Source: Lachnospira sp900551945 (GTDB taxonomy: Bacteria > Bacillota > Clostridia > Lachnospirales > Lachnospiraceae). Taken from it: a stretch of DNA of 64,000 nt. The DNA is taken from the NCBI GenBank assembly GCA_048380335.1, contig DBFCCI010000001.1, positions 1 to 64,000 on the forward strand, read 5' to 3'. Under the pieces are notes generated by a model. That model saw only the letters and a list, made by a program, of their open reading frames with translations, made no database searches and was not told the DNA's origin. Both the position numbers and the translations under genes were made by a program. The first letter of the stretch is position 1. Every line of letters begins with the position of its first letter. This document shows positions 34,940-45,337 of this stretch, one piece after another.

Positions 34940-35953
34940 CTAATTAAATCCAATCCACTTATTCATGAATTTATACCCTGCCTTTGATATTCCTCTTCCC
35001 ACCTTACCTGGCAGATTAACAGTATACCCAAGAATTGAATATCTCAACATTCTATGAAGCCCTTTATCCCTTTTAGTATAATCCCAAAGTTCCTTTTTCT
35101 TAGCAAGGTTTTCTTCTGTTCCTGATATAATCAAGAATATAGATGACACCTCCATCATAATTCTTAGATAATTACGCATATACATTCTGCATTTATCATT
35201 TTTAATACTACTATCAAGAAAGAAATCTATCATTCTCTTTGTAACACTTATTTGCTGGTCAATCCTAGAAATCATTACAGTTTCATTAACAGACTGGTCA
35301 TCTCTGCCAATGAAATATCTATAAAAATTAGTATTTACATAATACATCTTCTTGACCATTGGAAGTGGTTCAAACACAAATATATTGTCAACATAAAATG
35401 TATGCTTAGGAAGCTTGAGTCCACAGTTTTTAAGAAGTTGTGTTCTATACACAACACTGTGCATAAGAATATATTGGTCAATTTTAAATTTTCCAATGTC
35501 ATTCCAACCAAATATCTGTTCTTCTGGAAATACATTATCATATTGTATAACCTTTTTCCTCTTAGCACCTACTTTTTCATACACATAGTTAGCAATAACC
35601 ATATCCGGCTCACTGTCTTCATTAAATGACTTCAATACTGAAAGCATTTTCTTGTAACTTTTCTGGTCAACCCAATCATCACTGTCAACAACCTTAAAAT
35701 ACTTTCCTGTTGCGTTACGAAGTCCCGTATTAACAGCTTCTCCATGTCCACCATTTTCTTGATGAATAGCTTTTACTATAGTTGGATACTTAGCCTCATA
35801 TTTTTTTGCAATTTCAAATGTATTATCTTTCATAGAACCATCATCAACAATTATAACTTCAACATCTTCTCCACCAGTTAATACTGATTTTATACATTTT
35901 TCCATATAATCAGCAGAATTATAACATGGTATAGCAAATGATAATATCTTCAT
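34940..35953 (-). CDS. Family 2 glycosyltransferase
   Basis: GT-A fold transferase. Residues 1-100 have the nucleotide-sugar site: FAIPCYNSADYMEKCIKSV, EVIIVDDGS (35-42 region), NGGHGEAVNTGL and the metal-binding VDSDDWVD (near 92-98). The remaining 230 residues are family-typical but uninformative for the substrate. No membrane helix, so it acts at the inner face on a cell-envelope glycan, by inference. It is a single gene next to argS. Confidence 0.88.
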   Translation of the reverse strand: MKILSFAIPCYNSADYMEKCIKSVLTGGEDVEVIIVDDGSMKDNTFEIAKKYEAKYPTIVKAIHQENGGHGEAVNTGLRNATGKYFKVVDSDDWVDQKSYKKMLSVLKSFNEDSEPDMVIANYVYEKVGAKRKKVIQYDNVFPEEQIFGWNDIGKFKIDQYILMHSVVYRTQLLKNCGLKLPKHTFYVDNIFVFEPLPMVKKMYYVNTNFYRYFIGRDDQSVNETVMISRIDQQISVTKRMIDFFLDSSIKNDKCRMYMRNYLRIMMEVSSIFLIISGTEENLAKKKELWDYTKRDKGLHRMLRYSILGYTVNLPGKVGRGISKAGYKFMNKWIGFN

Positions 35954-35993
35954 AATTAAACTAGTTTAAAACCATTCCCTTTCTTTTTAATTA

Positions 35994-37769
35994 TTACATT
36001 CTATCAGGACATTCAATTGCAAGTAAATCTATACACTGTTCAAGTATTGCCTTTGTTATGCTGATTAATGCAATATAACCTTTTTGCTTATCTTTATCAC
36101 TTTCTGTAAGTATCTTTGTATCATGATAGAAGCCATTAAACGCATTAGAAATCTCATAAATATACTGACATATTCTATGTGGTGCATTATCCATATATGC
36201 TGACTTAATTACATCATGGAACTTAATAAGTGCAAGTTCAAGGTTCTTTTCACTATTTGCTAAAGCTGGATTGAGTTTTAAATTCTCAATATCTCCACCA
36301 TTTTCTTTATATTTAGCAAGAATTGACTTAATTCTTACAATTGTATACAAGATATATGGGCCTGTATTTCCTTCAAAAGAAGCAAATCTTTCAACGTCAA
36401 ATACATAATCCTTTGAAGCCTGATTAGATAAATCTCCATACTTTAAAGCCGCAAGACCTACAATCTTAGCTGTATTTTTAGCTTCTTCTTCTTCCATAGT
36501 CCTATTTTCTGTAATCTTTTTGTATACAGCCTCATCAATATCTGCAATTAAATGTTCAAGACGCATTACACCGCCAGAACGTGTCTTAAATGGCTTACCG
36601 TCTTTTCCATTCATTGTACCAAAACCTAAAAATACAAGCTTAGTATCAGGCTTTACAATTCCTGCTTTTTTAGCTACTCTAAACACTTGTGTAAAATGAA
36701 GTTCTTGTCTTTTATCTGCAAGATAAATGTATTCGTCTGGATTAAATAACTTCTCTCTTTCAACCATTGTCGCAAGGTCGGAAGTTGCATAAAGAGCTGC
36801 TCCATCTGATTTTCTTACAATACAAGGTGGAAGTTCTTTTGTGTCCGTATCTTCTTGAATGTCAACTACCATAGCACCTTGACTTTCGTAAGCAATTCCC
36901 TTATCAATCATATCCTGTACCATATCTGGTATATATGGCTGTGCATCACTTTCACCTTTCCAAAGGTCAAAATGTACATTAAGATTGTCATAGTTCTTCT
37001 TTAAATCTGCCTTAGAAACATTCATAATGTGCTTCCAAATAGCAGTACAAGCCTTATCTCCACTTTGAAGCTTAAGTGTTGATGTATGCGCTCTTTCCTT
37101 AAATGCTTCATCTTCTTTAGACTTAGCACTTGCCGCAGGATATATTTCTTCAAGCTCTGATATTGTAAATGGTGCTTCTTTTGGATACTCTCCTTCAAAG
37201 CTTTCATCGAAATATGGAAGTTCAGGCTTTCTATCTCTTAATTCTTCAATAATAAGTCCCATTTGAAGTCCCCAGTCGCCAAGATGTACATCGCCTGTAA
37301 CGTTATTTCCTGCAAACTTTTGTATTCTTTTGATACTTTCACCGATAACAGCAGAACGAAGATGACCTACATGTAAAGGCTTAGCCGCATTAGCTCCGCC
37401 GTAGTCTACAATAACATTTTTCTTTTCTTCACCAGTTGTAAAGCCAAACTTTTCTGCAACTGCCATATCATTTACATAATCAGCTAGAAATTGCTCTGAT
37501 ACAATTATATTAATAAAACCCGGTTTAACACTTTCAATACTCTTAAATGCCGAATTACCTTGTAACTTAGCAACAACCTCATCAGCTATCATAAATGGTG
37601 CTTTATGATATTCTTTAGCTGCCGCCATCGCTCCATTACACTGAAATTCACATAAATCTGGTCTGTTAGAAACAGTTACTTTTGCGTACTTTTCATCATA
37701 TCCACACTCAGTAAATGCTTCTTTTATCTTATCTGTGATAAGTTCAATCATAGTATTCATTAATGACAT
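35994..37769 (-). CDS. argS: Arginyl-tRNA synthetase
   Basis: Charges tRNA-Arg. It has the N-terminal tRNA D-loop recognition domain (1-110), the class I HIGH motif as HVGH (133-136 within KPLHVGHLRSAV), and the C-terminal anticodon-binding domain with the ending LLAIECPDRM. The usual ArgRS lack of a canonical KMSKS is seen (KTRSGGVMRL). 591 residues, complete. No T-box is visible upstream. Confidence 0.97.
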   Translation of the reverse strand: MSLMNTMIELITDKIKEAFTECGYDEKYAKVTVSNRPDLCEFQCNGAMAAAKEYHKAPFMIADEVVAKLQGNSAFKSIESVKPGFINIIVSEQFLADYVNDMAVAEKFGFTTGEEKKNVIVDYGGANAAKPLHVGHLRSAVIGESIKRIQKFAGNNVTGDVHLGDWGLQMGLIIEELRDRKPELPYFDESFEGEYPKEAPFTISELEEIYPAASAKSKEDEAFKERAHTSTLKLQSGDKACTAIWKHIMNVSKADLKKNYDNLNVHFDLWKGESDAQPYIPDMVQDMIDKGIAYESQGAMVVDIQEDTDTKELPPCIVRKSDGAALYATSDLATMVEREKLFNPDEYIYLADKRQELHFTQVFRVAKKAGIVKPDTKLVFLGFGTMNGKDGKPFKTRSGGVMRLEHLIADIDEAVYKKITENRTMEEEEAKNTAKIVGLAALKYGDLSNQASKDYVFDVERFASFEGNTGPYILYTIVRIKSILAKYKENGGDIENLKLNPALANSEKNLELALIKFHDVIKSAYMDNAPHRICQYIYEISNAFNGFYHDTKILTESDKDKQKGYIALISITKAILEQCIDLLAIECPDRM

Positions 37770-37926
37770 TCCTCCATACTCGCATATTATATAAAGATAT
37801 ACTCTGTTTTTATGTTTTCTCTAATATTAAATTCATTCTATATATCTTAACACATTTCAACCATATCAGGCAAGTTGTTACATATACTTTATTTATATAA
37901 TATAAAATACAAAAAAATTTAATTTA

Positions 37927-37980
37927 TAAAAAAGATTGTAAACACTACCTTAAAATATATTCAAGGTAATGCCTACAATC
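37927..37980 (-). terminator. Terminator of the dCache chemoreceptor gene
   Basis: On the minus strand GATTGTA...TTACCTT pairs with AAGGTA...TACAATC and is followed by TTTTTT. Confidence 0.85.
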
Positions 37981-38110
37981 CATCTTTAATATTTAATATA
38001 GTTTAACTAACACTAAGACTTTCACTATCAATCATTCCCAGACACTTATTTAATACTATTTACTAAAAATAAATACTAGAACTTAATTCATAGTGTTATT
38101 TATTTAATAT

Positions 38111-40243
38111 TTAGCCTTCATAAAGTCTAAATATTTCAATTAATTCCTTAAGTCTTTGAGCCTGTGCTGCAAGTTCTTCACTACTTGCTGAGCTTTCTTG
38201 TGCCATAGCTGTATTTTCTTCTACAACTGCTGCAATCTGGTCGGCTGCCTGTAAAATTTGCTCTAAAGCTTCCGCTTGAGTTGCAGATGCTTCTGATATT
38301 TCTGCAATGTCAGAAACAAGCTTATTAGTCTTATCTGCTGATTCTGCCAACTGATTAGATGCAGCATCAACAATTCTCTTACCATTGTCAACAGCATCAA
38401 TTGTATTAGCAATTAATTCTGTTGAATTCTTAGCAGCTTCTGCACTTTGAGTTGCAAGTGTACCTACTTGAGTAGCAACAACTGCGAAGCCCTTACCAGC
38501 TTCACCTGCTCTTGCAGCTTCGATTGAAGCATTAAGTGCAAGAAGATTAGTCTGTGAAGCGATATCGTTGATAGTGCCAATAATTGAGCTAATCTGTGTA
38601 GAGCTTTCATTAATAACTTCCATAGCATCTACAACCTTCTTCATATTGTCAGTACTTGAAATCAAGTTATTACCAACTGACTTAGCAACTTCATTAGCCG
38701 CCTTTGCTACATCAGCATTTCTACTAACTTCTTCTGATACATTTGTAATTGTAGCCTGTAATTCTTCAACCGCACTTGATTGGTCTGTTGCACCTTCTGT
38801 AATAGACTGTGCACCTTGTGAAATATTATCAGCATTAGCTGAAACCTGCTCTGATACCACATTAATCTCTGTTAATGTCTTTGAAATATCTGTTACAACT
38901 GAGAATAAAGAAGTCTTAATCTCAGCAAATTCACCAGGATACTCTGTATTAGGACTAATCTGGAAGTTATTTTCAGCCATATCCTTTAATACAGCCTTCA
39001 TATCCTTAATAATACTTCTAAGTGTTGCTGCCGCCTCAGAAAAGGCATCAGCAAGCAGACCAATCTCATCATCACTTTCAGCTTCAATAGTAATATCAAA
39101 ATCACCATTCTTTAACTGTGTAGAAGCTTCTACTACTACATCAATTGGCTTAATATACTTACGAAGCAGACGCATTGTAAAGTAAACTATAAATATAACT
39201 GCAACAATTGAAGTAACAATCATAAGAACTAAAAGAAGATATGTATTACTATATAAGTCTGTTCTATTAAGTGCGCTTGCTGCCCACCATGTCTGACTTT
39301 CAACTGTTATTGGTGAATAGTAACGTACAACCTTTGAACCTGTATCCTTCTTAGTAGTTACATTAAAAGCCTTACCTGTATCTAATCCACTCTGAATCTT
39401 CTTATAATCAGAAGTTGATATTAAACTACTTAAGTTCTCACCAAGATAGTTTGTTGATTCACTGTCATAAATAATAACACCATCATTTGTTAATACATCA
39501 ACATATAAAGACTTGAAGTTTTCTTGCTCAGAGTCAAGAATACTAAACTGTTCAACATTGATATCTACCACGATAACACCCTTAACTGTGTTATTATATA
39601 AAATAGGCCATGAAGCTGTAACCATTGTAACGCCCTGGTCTTCATAAGGGTCTGTAAATACTGTATTCTTAGTATTCTTAGCTTCTGTATAGTAGCTTTG
39701 TGTACTATATTCTGAATAACTACCATAGCTTTGACAACTCTTTTTTGCAGCATCAGACTCACTTACATAGATTGAATAATCAGTCTTTGCTGGGTCAAAA
39801 GCATTTGGCTCAAAGAATACACCAATACCAGTAATAGCACTACCACTTGATACTGATGACCAAGCATTGTAAAGAATGAAATCTTCTACCTGCTTGTTAA
39901 TTCTTTGTAACTGAATGTCGTATAATGCACTCTTTTCTGTTTCACCAGTGTATCCATTTTGGTCTTGTATCTTATATGCGTCTTCGATATAAGCTTGAAT
40001 GTTAGAAGCTGTATTAGCTGCCACATCTACTACTGATTGAACATTCTGTCCATTCTTTTCTGCGAGTCCTATAAACTCATCATTAATACTGTTAGAAAGG
40101 AAATTACTACTAAGTCCTACACTTATGGCAACAAGAGCTATCATACATACAACAACTAGTACTCCGATAGCCGATGCTGTCTTCTTTGCCAAGCTACCAC
40201 TATTAAATAAATTCTTTTTCTTTTTTTTCAAATCATCTGCCAT
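38111..40243 (-). CDS. Methyl-accepting chemotaxis protein with double Cache sensor
   Basis: 710-residue receptor. Lys-rich start, membrane helix 1 (about 22-45), a ~290-residue extracellular dCache_1 domain (GIGVFFEPNAFDP near 150, YEDQGVTMVTASWPI near 205), membrane helix 2 (about 335-358), HAMP (KYIKPIDVVVEAS), and the signalling rod with the tip LALNASIEAARAGEAGKGFA near 570. dCache domains often bind amino acids or purines; the ligand is unknown. GGAGGAG lies upstream of the ATG. Its tip differs from that of the 592-residue receptor, so these are separate receptors, not a duplication. Confidence 0.95.
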   Translation of the reverse strand: MADDLKKKKKNLFNSGSLAKKTASAIGVLVVVCMIALVAISVGLSSNFLSNSINDEFIGLAEKNGQNVQSVVDVAANTASNIQAYIEDAYKIQDQNGYTGETEKSALYDIQLQRINKQVEDFILYNAWSSVSSGSAITGIGVFFEPNAFDPAKTDYSIYVSESDAAKKSCQSYGSYSEYSTQSYYTEAKNTKNTVFTDPYEDQGVTMVTASWPILYNNTVKGVIVVDINVEQFSILDSEQENFKSLYVDVLTNDGVIIYDSESTNYLGENLSSLISTSDYKKIQSGLDTGKAFNVTTKKDTGSKVVRYYSPITVESQTWWAASALNRTDLYSNTYLLLVLMIVTSIVAVIFIVYFTMRLLRKYIKPIDVVVEASTQLKNGDFDITIEAESDDEIGLLADAFSEAAATLRSIIKDMKAVLKDMAENNFQISPNTEYPGEFAEIKTSLFSVVTDISKTLTEINVVSEQVSANADNISQGAQSITEGATDQSSAVEELQATITNVSEEVSRNADVAKAANEVAKSVGNNLISSTDNMKKVVDAMEVINESSTQISSIIGTINDIASQTNLLALNASIEAARAGEAGKGFAVVATQVGTLATQSAEAAKNSTELIANTIDAVDNGKRIVDAASNQLAESADKTNKLVSDIAEISEASATQAEALEQILQAADQIAAVVEENTAMAQESSASSEELAAQAQRLKELIEIFRLYEG

Positions 40244-40468
40244 ACTTTACTCCTCCTACATCTTAATTCACGCAGCTTAACTATATAGTCCTTATAGCCA
40301 GATTATATATGCTGTATGTTTGCAATTTATAATAACTGTTTAATAATTATTCAATATAAATAATATAAAACACTTATTAACTCTTTTGAAAAAGTAATTT
40401 CCCTCTAATGTTGTTGCCCCTCTATATCTTTCAGCATTAATTTACTCTATTTCAAATATTGTAATTTT

Positions 40469-41083
40469 TTATTGATGTTCATTTATATAGTCTTCTAATA
40501 TCTGCGCTGCCATGCCAATTAATTCCTTGCAAGGTCGCTTCTTGTAATACTCTTGTGTCCTTGCTTCTGGCACTGGTGACTGTTCTTTAACTGACAATCC
40601 AAGAAGTTCTCTACATACGATTGATTTGTTTTTTTGTTCAAATGTATGCGCCAGCTCTTGAATTACTGAATAATGATTAGCTTTAATCTGCCCCGTTTCT
40701 GGTGTACTATATCCATATAGATATCCTGCCACAATAAACATACCACTGACACTTCCACAAACTTCTCTTAATCTTCCCATTCCCCCGCCGAATGAAGAAC
40801 TAATTCGTATAAGAGAATCTGTGTCAACATCTATAATATCGGCAAATGCAAGCACAACCGACTGCGCACAATTGTAACCTTTGAGAAAATTATTCATTGC
40901 AAGCTCGCTTCTTGAAACTTTCTTAACATTCACTTCTTTACACTCCCCCTGAACAAGCTGTCTTTCAACACTATCTTTGTTGATATCTTGTAATAAAATA
41001 TTGTCTTGTTCTGAATAAGCTTCATTAACTTTTTGTTGCGCATTTTGTGCTAAATAAGCCTTTTTTTCCAATTTTTCTTTCAT
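40469..41083 (-). CDS. C_GCAxxG_C_C family protein
   Basis: Redox-cysteine family of unknown biochemical role, common in anaerobes. Signature parts: GYNCAQSVVLAF (near 70), FGGGMGRLREVCGSVSGM (near 98-115), IVCRELLG and a final RPCKELIG. The last ~135 residues are the domain; the first ~65 are a charged Gln/Lys-rich extension. All the expected cysteines are present. No operon partners. Confidence 0.85.
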   Translation of the reverse strand: MKEKLEKKAYLAQNAQQKVNEAYSEQDNILLQDINKDSVERQLVQGECKEVNVKKVSRSELAMNNFLKGYNCAQSVVLAFADIIDVDTDSLIRISSSFGGGMGRLREVCGSVSGMFIVAGYLYGYSTPETGQIKANHYSVIQELAHTFEQKNKSIVCRELLGLSVKEQSPVPEARTQEYYKKRPCKELIGMAAQILEDYINEHQ

Positions 41084-41383
41084 AATACCTTCTCTTTTAG
41101 TATTTCAAAAAACTTCTTTAATAACTTTTCTCACCACTATTCCATGTAGTGCAATTGTACCGCTAAATTAATACTATTGCAACCACTTTATTTTTATTTA
41201 TTTAATATTGTTTAGGAAATTTTTACGAATATCAATCAAATCCGCCAACTTTTCAATCATTTTTAATCAATTCCCAAACACGACGTTGGAGTAAGCAATC
41301 AGCGACACCAATTTAACATCAATTTTATTTTTTATCCCACTCCCCAAAAATTCATATTTTATAAGTCAACTAAAGCCCCGTTA
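41084..41383. other. Gene-free stretch with a repeat relic
   Basis: AT-rich. At 41291-41306 the 16-base word AAGCAATCAGCGACAC matches the inner hairpin of the large element at 34809, suggesting a decayed copy. Nothing else is evident. Confidence 0.4.
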
Positions 41384-41525
41384 AGCTAGCAGTATTGTAT
41401 AAAGCAATGAAATAAAAGCCTATATTTGTATGACAGCAGCGAACGCTCTTGTTCGATAATGACATACAAATATAGACTTTTGTCCTTTCACTGGTGTGTG
41501 AATGTTTTATACAATACTGATAGCT
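41384..41525. repeat. Structured GAAC/GTTC element (copy A)
   Basis: Outer stem 41384-41403 with 41506-41525 (19 of 20 pairs); second stem 41414-41432 with 41463-41481; apical hairpin CGAAC-GCTCTT-GTTCG; side hairpin TTCAC/GTGAA at 41487-41502. The apical ACAGCAGCGAAC...GTTCGATAAT and ACTGGTGTGTG are shared with copy B at 45137-45285. The reading frames across it are not protein-like. Confidence 0.8.
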
Positions 41526-41556
41526 TTCACAGCTTAAAATCACAAAAATATGAACT

Positions 41557-44304
41557 CTATTCTGTCCTTAATGCTGTCACAGGGTCTTTCTTTGCCGCAT
41601 TTTTAGCAGGAATAAGCCCCCCAATAAATGTAAGCACCATACTAAGAATTATAAGCACCACCGCACTAACTGGTGGAAGTGCCGCATTTACCGAAGTCGA
41701 CTTTGTAACTGCGTGTATAATACTATTACTTGGAATTAACAACAACAATGTAATAGCAATACCAATTATTCCCGAACAGAAACCAATAATAAAAGTTTCT
41801 GCATTAAATACTTGTGAAATATTTCTCTTAGAAGCTCCAATTGCTCGAAGAATACCAATTTCCTTAGTTCTTTCAAGTACAGAAATATAAGTAATAATAC
41901 CAATCATAATAGAAGAAACCACAAGAGATACCGCCACAAACGCTACTAATACATAAGTTATTACATTAATAATAGTAGTAACACTACTCATAAGAAGTCC
42001 AACATAATCTGTATAACTTATCTTGTCTTCTTCATTAGCACCCTCATTATATTTCTTAATACAATCAGATACAGCATCTTTATCTTCAAAACTATCTACA
42101 TAAATATTAATAGCTGATGGTGCATCATAGCTTATAACACCAAAGCTATCCATATTATCATCATACGTTCCTGTTGAAATATAAGTATTATATATAGAAA
42201 GAAGTGTTTCATCATCAGGATTTTGTAAATACGAGTCAAGCATTTCAGCTTGCTGTGCTTCACTCATCGCCATAATTTGAGTATACATCTGCTGATTGTC
42301 AGCATATATCATTTGTATCATATTTTTAAACATAGAAGCCTTATCACTTACACCCAAATTAGCAAGATATACTTTAGCATCTGCAATCTTAGCATTATCA
42401 TCAGCAGGAGAAAATGCCATTCCATTTGTCACATTAATATCCTTGTTTTCTCTTTGAGCCTTAACAACGTCACTCTTATCTGCATAATCAATAAGATAAT
42501 CTGTAAGAGCCTTTGTATAACCAATAGCACTGTTAATAAGTGCATTGTCGTTATCATCATTTTGTCTTACAACACCGACAACCTTAAGCTTCAAGCCATC
42601 TGCTGCTATATCCTTCAACTTTGCAGTATCATTTGAAATAGACTTGTAATTTCCACTGTCATCTTTTACATAAGTGTCACTAGCAGGCACAAGATAATAT
42701 TCCTTATTGCATATATCTTCATAAGATAACTTAAGTGTATCCATTGTCACTTCTTCGCTCGCGTCAATCTTCTTCATAATATCCTTATATTCAGAAGTTG
42801 GAAGTATTCCAAGCTGATAAAGAACTGCTGACGAAATCTCGTTATTCTTATTAAGCACCATTACAACTTCATCATAAGCTGATGGCCAATTGCCATAAAG
42901 TACATCGTAAGAGTCTGTTACTGCCTTACTTACTGAAGCCGGTTCACTTCCTGAGAGAAGCTCTGTAAAATTATTACTCTTTGTAGTTGTACCCATAGAC
43001 ATTGACATTCCACCATAAGACGATGACATATCTGCCATCATATTTGTAGCAGAAGCCGAATTATTACTTCTCAATGTACTACCATCTGTATTTACAAATG
43101 TTCCTTCTGAGTCATAAGTAAATACATCAAACTTAGTATTGTAAGAATAAACGATACCATTTTCTCTAATATACTTATTAATCTCACTGTCAGAATTATC
43201 AAGATACTTCTTAAACTCAGTTAAGTTATTCTTTGTAAAACTTGTTGTAATACTAGAAGCCATCTCAATATCCTTGCCATTAGAATACACTCCGTCAAGC
43301 TCGTGATTTACCGCCTGCGTATCGTCCATAGAAGACTGCCCCTTCTGCATAATGCTAGTAAGGTCAATGGTTTCTGCTTCTATTGAGATTGGATAAGAAG
43401 TCATCGTACTTTTTTGTATATCAGTTATATAAGTATTCACTCCATTTGAAAATGATAAAATAAGAGCAATTCCTATAATACCAATCGAGCCTGCAAACGC
43501 CGTAAGAAATGTCCTACCCTTTTTTGTTCTTAGATTGTTAAATGACAACGACAGCGCTGTAAGTATCGACATTGATGACTTACCCATGTTTTTATGCTGT
43601 GGCTCTTGTAGCTTTTCTTTTTCTATGTCAAATGGAGCTGTATCATCAACTATATGACCATCTTTTACTCTTACAATTCTTGTAGCGTAATCCTCGGCAA
43701 GCTCTGGATTGTGAGTTACCATTACAACAAGCCTATCTTTTGCGACTTCCTTTAAAAGCTCCATTACTTGAACACTTGTTTCAGAGTCAAGCGCACCTGT
43801 TGGCTCATCGGCAAGCAAAATATCAGGATTATTAACTAATGCTCTAGCAATCGCAACTCTTTGCATTTGTCCGCCCGACATCTGATTAGGTCGTTTGTGA
43901 AGCTGATTGCCAAGTCCTACCTTTTCTAGTGCTTCTTTAGCTCGCTTTCTTCTTTCAGTACGACTTATACCAGAAATAGTAAGCGCAAGCTCTACATTTG
44001 AAAGCACCGATTGATGTGGTATAAGATTATAACTTTGGAATACGAAACCAATTGTGTGATTTCTATAAGAGTCCCAATCCCTGTCCTTATATTTTTTAGT
44101 GGAAATAGCATTGATAATAAGGTCGCCACTGTCATATCTGTCAAGACCGCCGATAATATTAAGAAGTGTAGTCTTACCTGAACCCGATGGGCCTAGAATT
44201 GCTACGAACTCATTATCCCTTAGATTAAGTGACACGTTATCAAGCGCCGTCTGCACCAAATCACCAGTCTTATACTTTTTGCAAATATTTTGTACTTGAA
44301 GCAT
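41557..44304 (-). CDS. ABC exporter with fused ATPase and FtsX/MacB-type permease
   Basis: 915-residue single-chain transporter. Residues 1-230 are the MacB-like ATPase: Walker A GPSGSGKTT (38-46), signature SGGQ (143-146), Walker B DILLADEP (161-168). Then one membrane helix (about 265-285), a large extracytoplasmic domain (~290-765), and three C-terminal helices with the FtsX core (VLERTKEIGILRAIGASKRNI). Such proteins move peptides, antibiotics or lipoproteins, or act as mechanotransmitters; the substrate is unknown. The Met/Ser/Gly-rich insert 425-460 (MMADMSSSYGGMSMSMG) is unusual. No two-component system adjoins. Confidence 0.92.
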   Translation of the reverse strand: MLQVQNICKKYKTGDLVQTALDNVSLNLRDNEFVAILGPSGSGKTTLLNIIGGLDRYDSGDLIINAISTKKYKDRDWDSYRNHTIGFVFQSYNLIPHQSVLSNVELALTISGISRTERRKRAKEALEKVGLGNQLHKRPNQMSGGQMQRVAIARALVNNPDILLADEPTGALDSETSVQVMELLKEVAKDRLVVMVTHNPELAEDYATRIVRVKDGHIVDDTAPFDIEKEKLQEPQHKNMGKSSMSILTALSLSFNNLRTKKGRTFLTAFAGSIGIIGIALILSFSNGVNTYITDIQKSTMTSYPISIEAETIDLTSIMQKGQSSMDDTQAVNHELDGVYSNGKDIEMASSITTSFTKNNLTEFKKYLDNSDSEINKYIRENGIVYSYNTKFDVFTYDSEGTFVNTDGSTLRSNNSASATNMMADMSSSYGGMSMSMGTTTKSNNFTELLSGSEPASVSKAVTDSYDVLYGNWPSAYDEVVMVLNKNNEISSAVLYQLGILPTSEYKDIMKKIDASEEVTMDTLKLSYEDICNKEYYLVPASDTYVKDDSGNYKSISNDTAKLKDIAADGLKLKVVGVVRQNDDNDNALINSAIGYTKALTDYLIDYADKSDVVKAQRENKDINVTNGMAFSPADDNAKIADAKVYLANLGVSDKASMFKNMIQMIYADNQQMYTQIMAMSEAQQAEMLDSYLQNPDDETLLSIYNTYISTGTYDDNMDSFGVISYDAPSAINIYVDSFEDKDAVSDCIKKYNEGANEEDKISYTDYVGLLMSSVTTIINVITYVLVAFVAVSLVVSSIMIGIITYISVLERTKEIGILRAIGASKRNISQVFNAETFIIGFCSGIIGIAITLLLLIPSNSIIHAVTKSTSVNAALPPVSAVVLIILSMVLTFIGGLIPAKNAAKKDPVTALRTE

Positions 44305-44523
44305 ATATTCCTCATTTCTAATTATTTATTTTTACTTTTTATATTCCAAATTCATATTCACAATTCACTTTTATCTATTATCTACAATATTATTACTCAT
44401 ATTGCAGTTTATGCAAAAATGGCTTTTCTTAATATAAATTAATTTGCCTCACTTATTATTTATCACAATAAGAAATCATATTACCAATAGTATTAAATAG
44501 TGATTTAAAATATATAATCTGGA

Positions 44524-44602
44524 AATAAAAAAAATAATCTAAGTAAGTTTAAAATTCAACTTACTGCCTTGTGCAATAAAAATTTTAAACCCACTTAGTT
44601 GA
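44524..44602 (-). terminator. Terminator of the Dabb gene
   Basis: On the minus strand CTAAGTGGGTTTAAAATT pairs with AATTTTAAACTTACTTAG, followed by ATTATTTTTTTT. The rest of the gap up to 44304 is AT-rich with nothing else seen. Confidence 0.75.
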
Positions 44603-44625
44603 TGTTAAAATTTTAACAAGTTGTT

Positions 44626-44928
44626 TTAATCTTCGTAATCCATGCACATTCTTACCTGCATAAATGGTCTTACAAATGTATCTGCTACATGAACGTGAGC
44701 AGGGTTTTTTTGATATGCCTTTAATGCTTCTTCGCTTTCAAGCTCAGAGTCAAGCATAATATCACAAGTAGAAGAAGCCAAACCGTCAATAATTACATTA
44801 CATTTAACAAGCCCATCAACAACGCCAACAAGCCCTTCTAAGTTCTTCTTAACTCCAGCCTTAATCTCTTTCTTTTCTTCCTCTGTCTTATCTTCTTTAA
44901 TTTTCCATAAAATAATATGATGTACCAT
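44626..44928 (-). CDS. Dabb-family (stress-responsive alpha/beta barrel) protein
   Basis: 100-residue ferredoxin-like fold protein that forms barrel dimers. The N-terminal VHHIILWKIKED and C-terminal HVHVADTFVRPFMQVRMCMDYED are typical. Its biochemical role in bacteria is not settled. TGAGAGGAAA lies upstream. A good terminator follows, so it is monocistronic. Confidence 0.88.
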   Translation of the reverse strand: MVHHIILWKIKEDKTEEEKKEIKAGVKKNLEGLVGVVDGLVKCNVIIDGLASSTCDIMLDSELESEEALKAYQKNPAHVHVADTFVRPFMQVRMCMDYED

Positions 44929-45136
44929 TTTTTATTTCCTCTCAAAATATGTTTTTTACAAATTATAATATACCAAACTGACGTACTTGTATACTTATCA
45001 CACCCAAAATTTATATTACTTTAAGATTAGCCTTAAAATTTTAATACTATTATTGACATTTCAACCATATACAATGTAAACTTGTCGTTGTGACAAATCT
45101 TCATATTTTCTATATTCAATAAATTTTAAAAAAATA

Positions 45137-45285
45137 GATATCAGTAATATATAAACTAAATGCAGCATTAAAAGAACAATTTTCTATATTTGTATGACAG
45201 TAGCGAACTCACTTGTTCGATAATAGCATATAAATATAGGAAATTGTACTTTTACTGGTGTGTGTATTTATATATTACTGATATC
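45137..45285. repeat. Structured GAAC/GTTC element (copy B)
   Basis: Outer stem 45137-45155 with 45267-45285 is a perfect 19-base pairing. Second stem 45170-45196 with 45227-45253 has about 24 of 27 pairs. The apical hairpin is CGAAC-TCACTT-GTTCG. Outer-stem bases differ from copy A at several places, yet both sides change together. It lies 52 bases upstream of plsC. Confidence 0.8.
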
Positions 45286-45337
45286 AAAAATATAAAATAT
45301 GAAAATTTCAAAAATATTATGAAAGGAAATATTTTAA

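Noticed and set aside
38568..39185. 205-residue plus-strand frame
   Set aside because: Antisense to the signalling rod of the dCache chemoreceptor; the coiled-coil heptads leave the reverse frame open by chance.
41426..41890. 154-residue plus-strand frame beginning MYDSSERSCSIM
   Set aside because: Its start lies in the structured repeat (same frame appears at 45190 from the other copy) and the rest is antisense to the ABC exporter gene.
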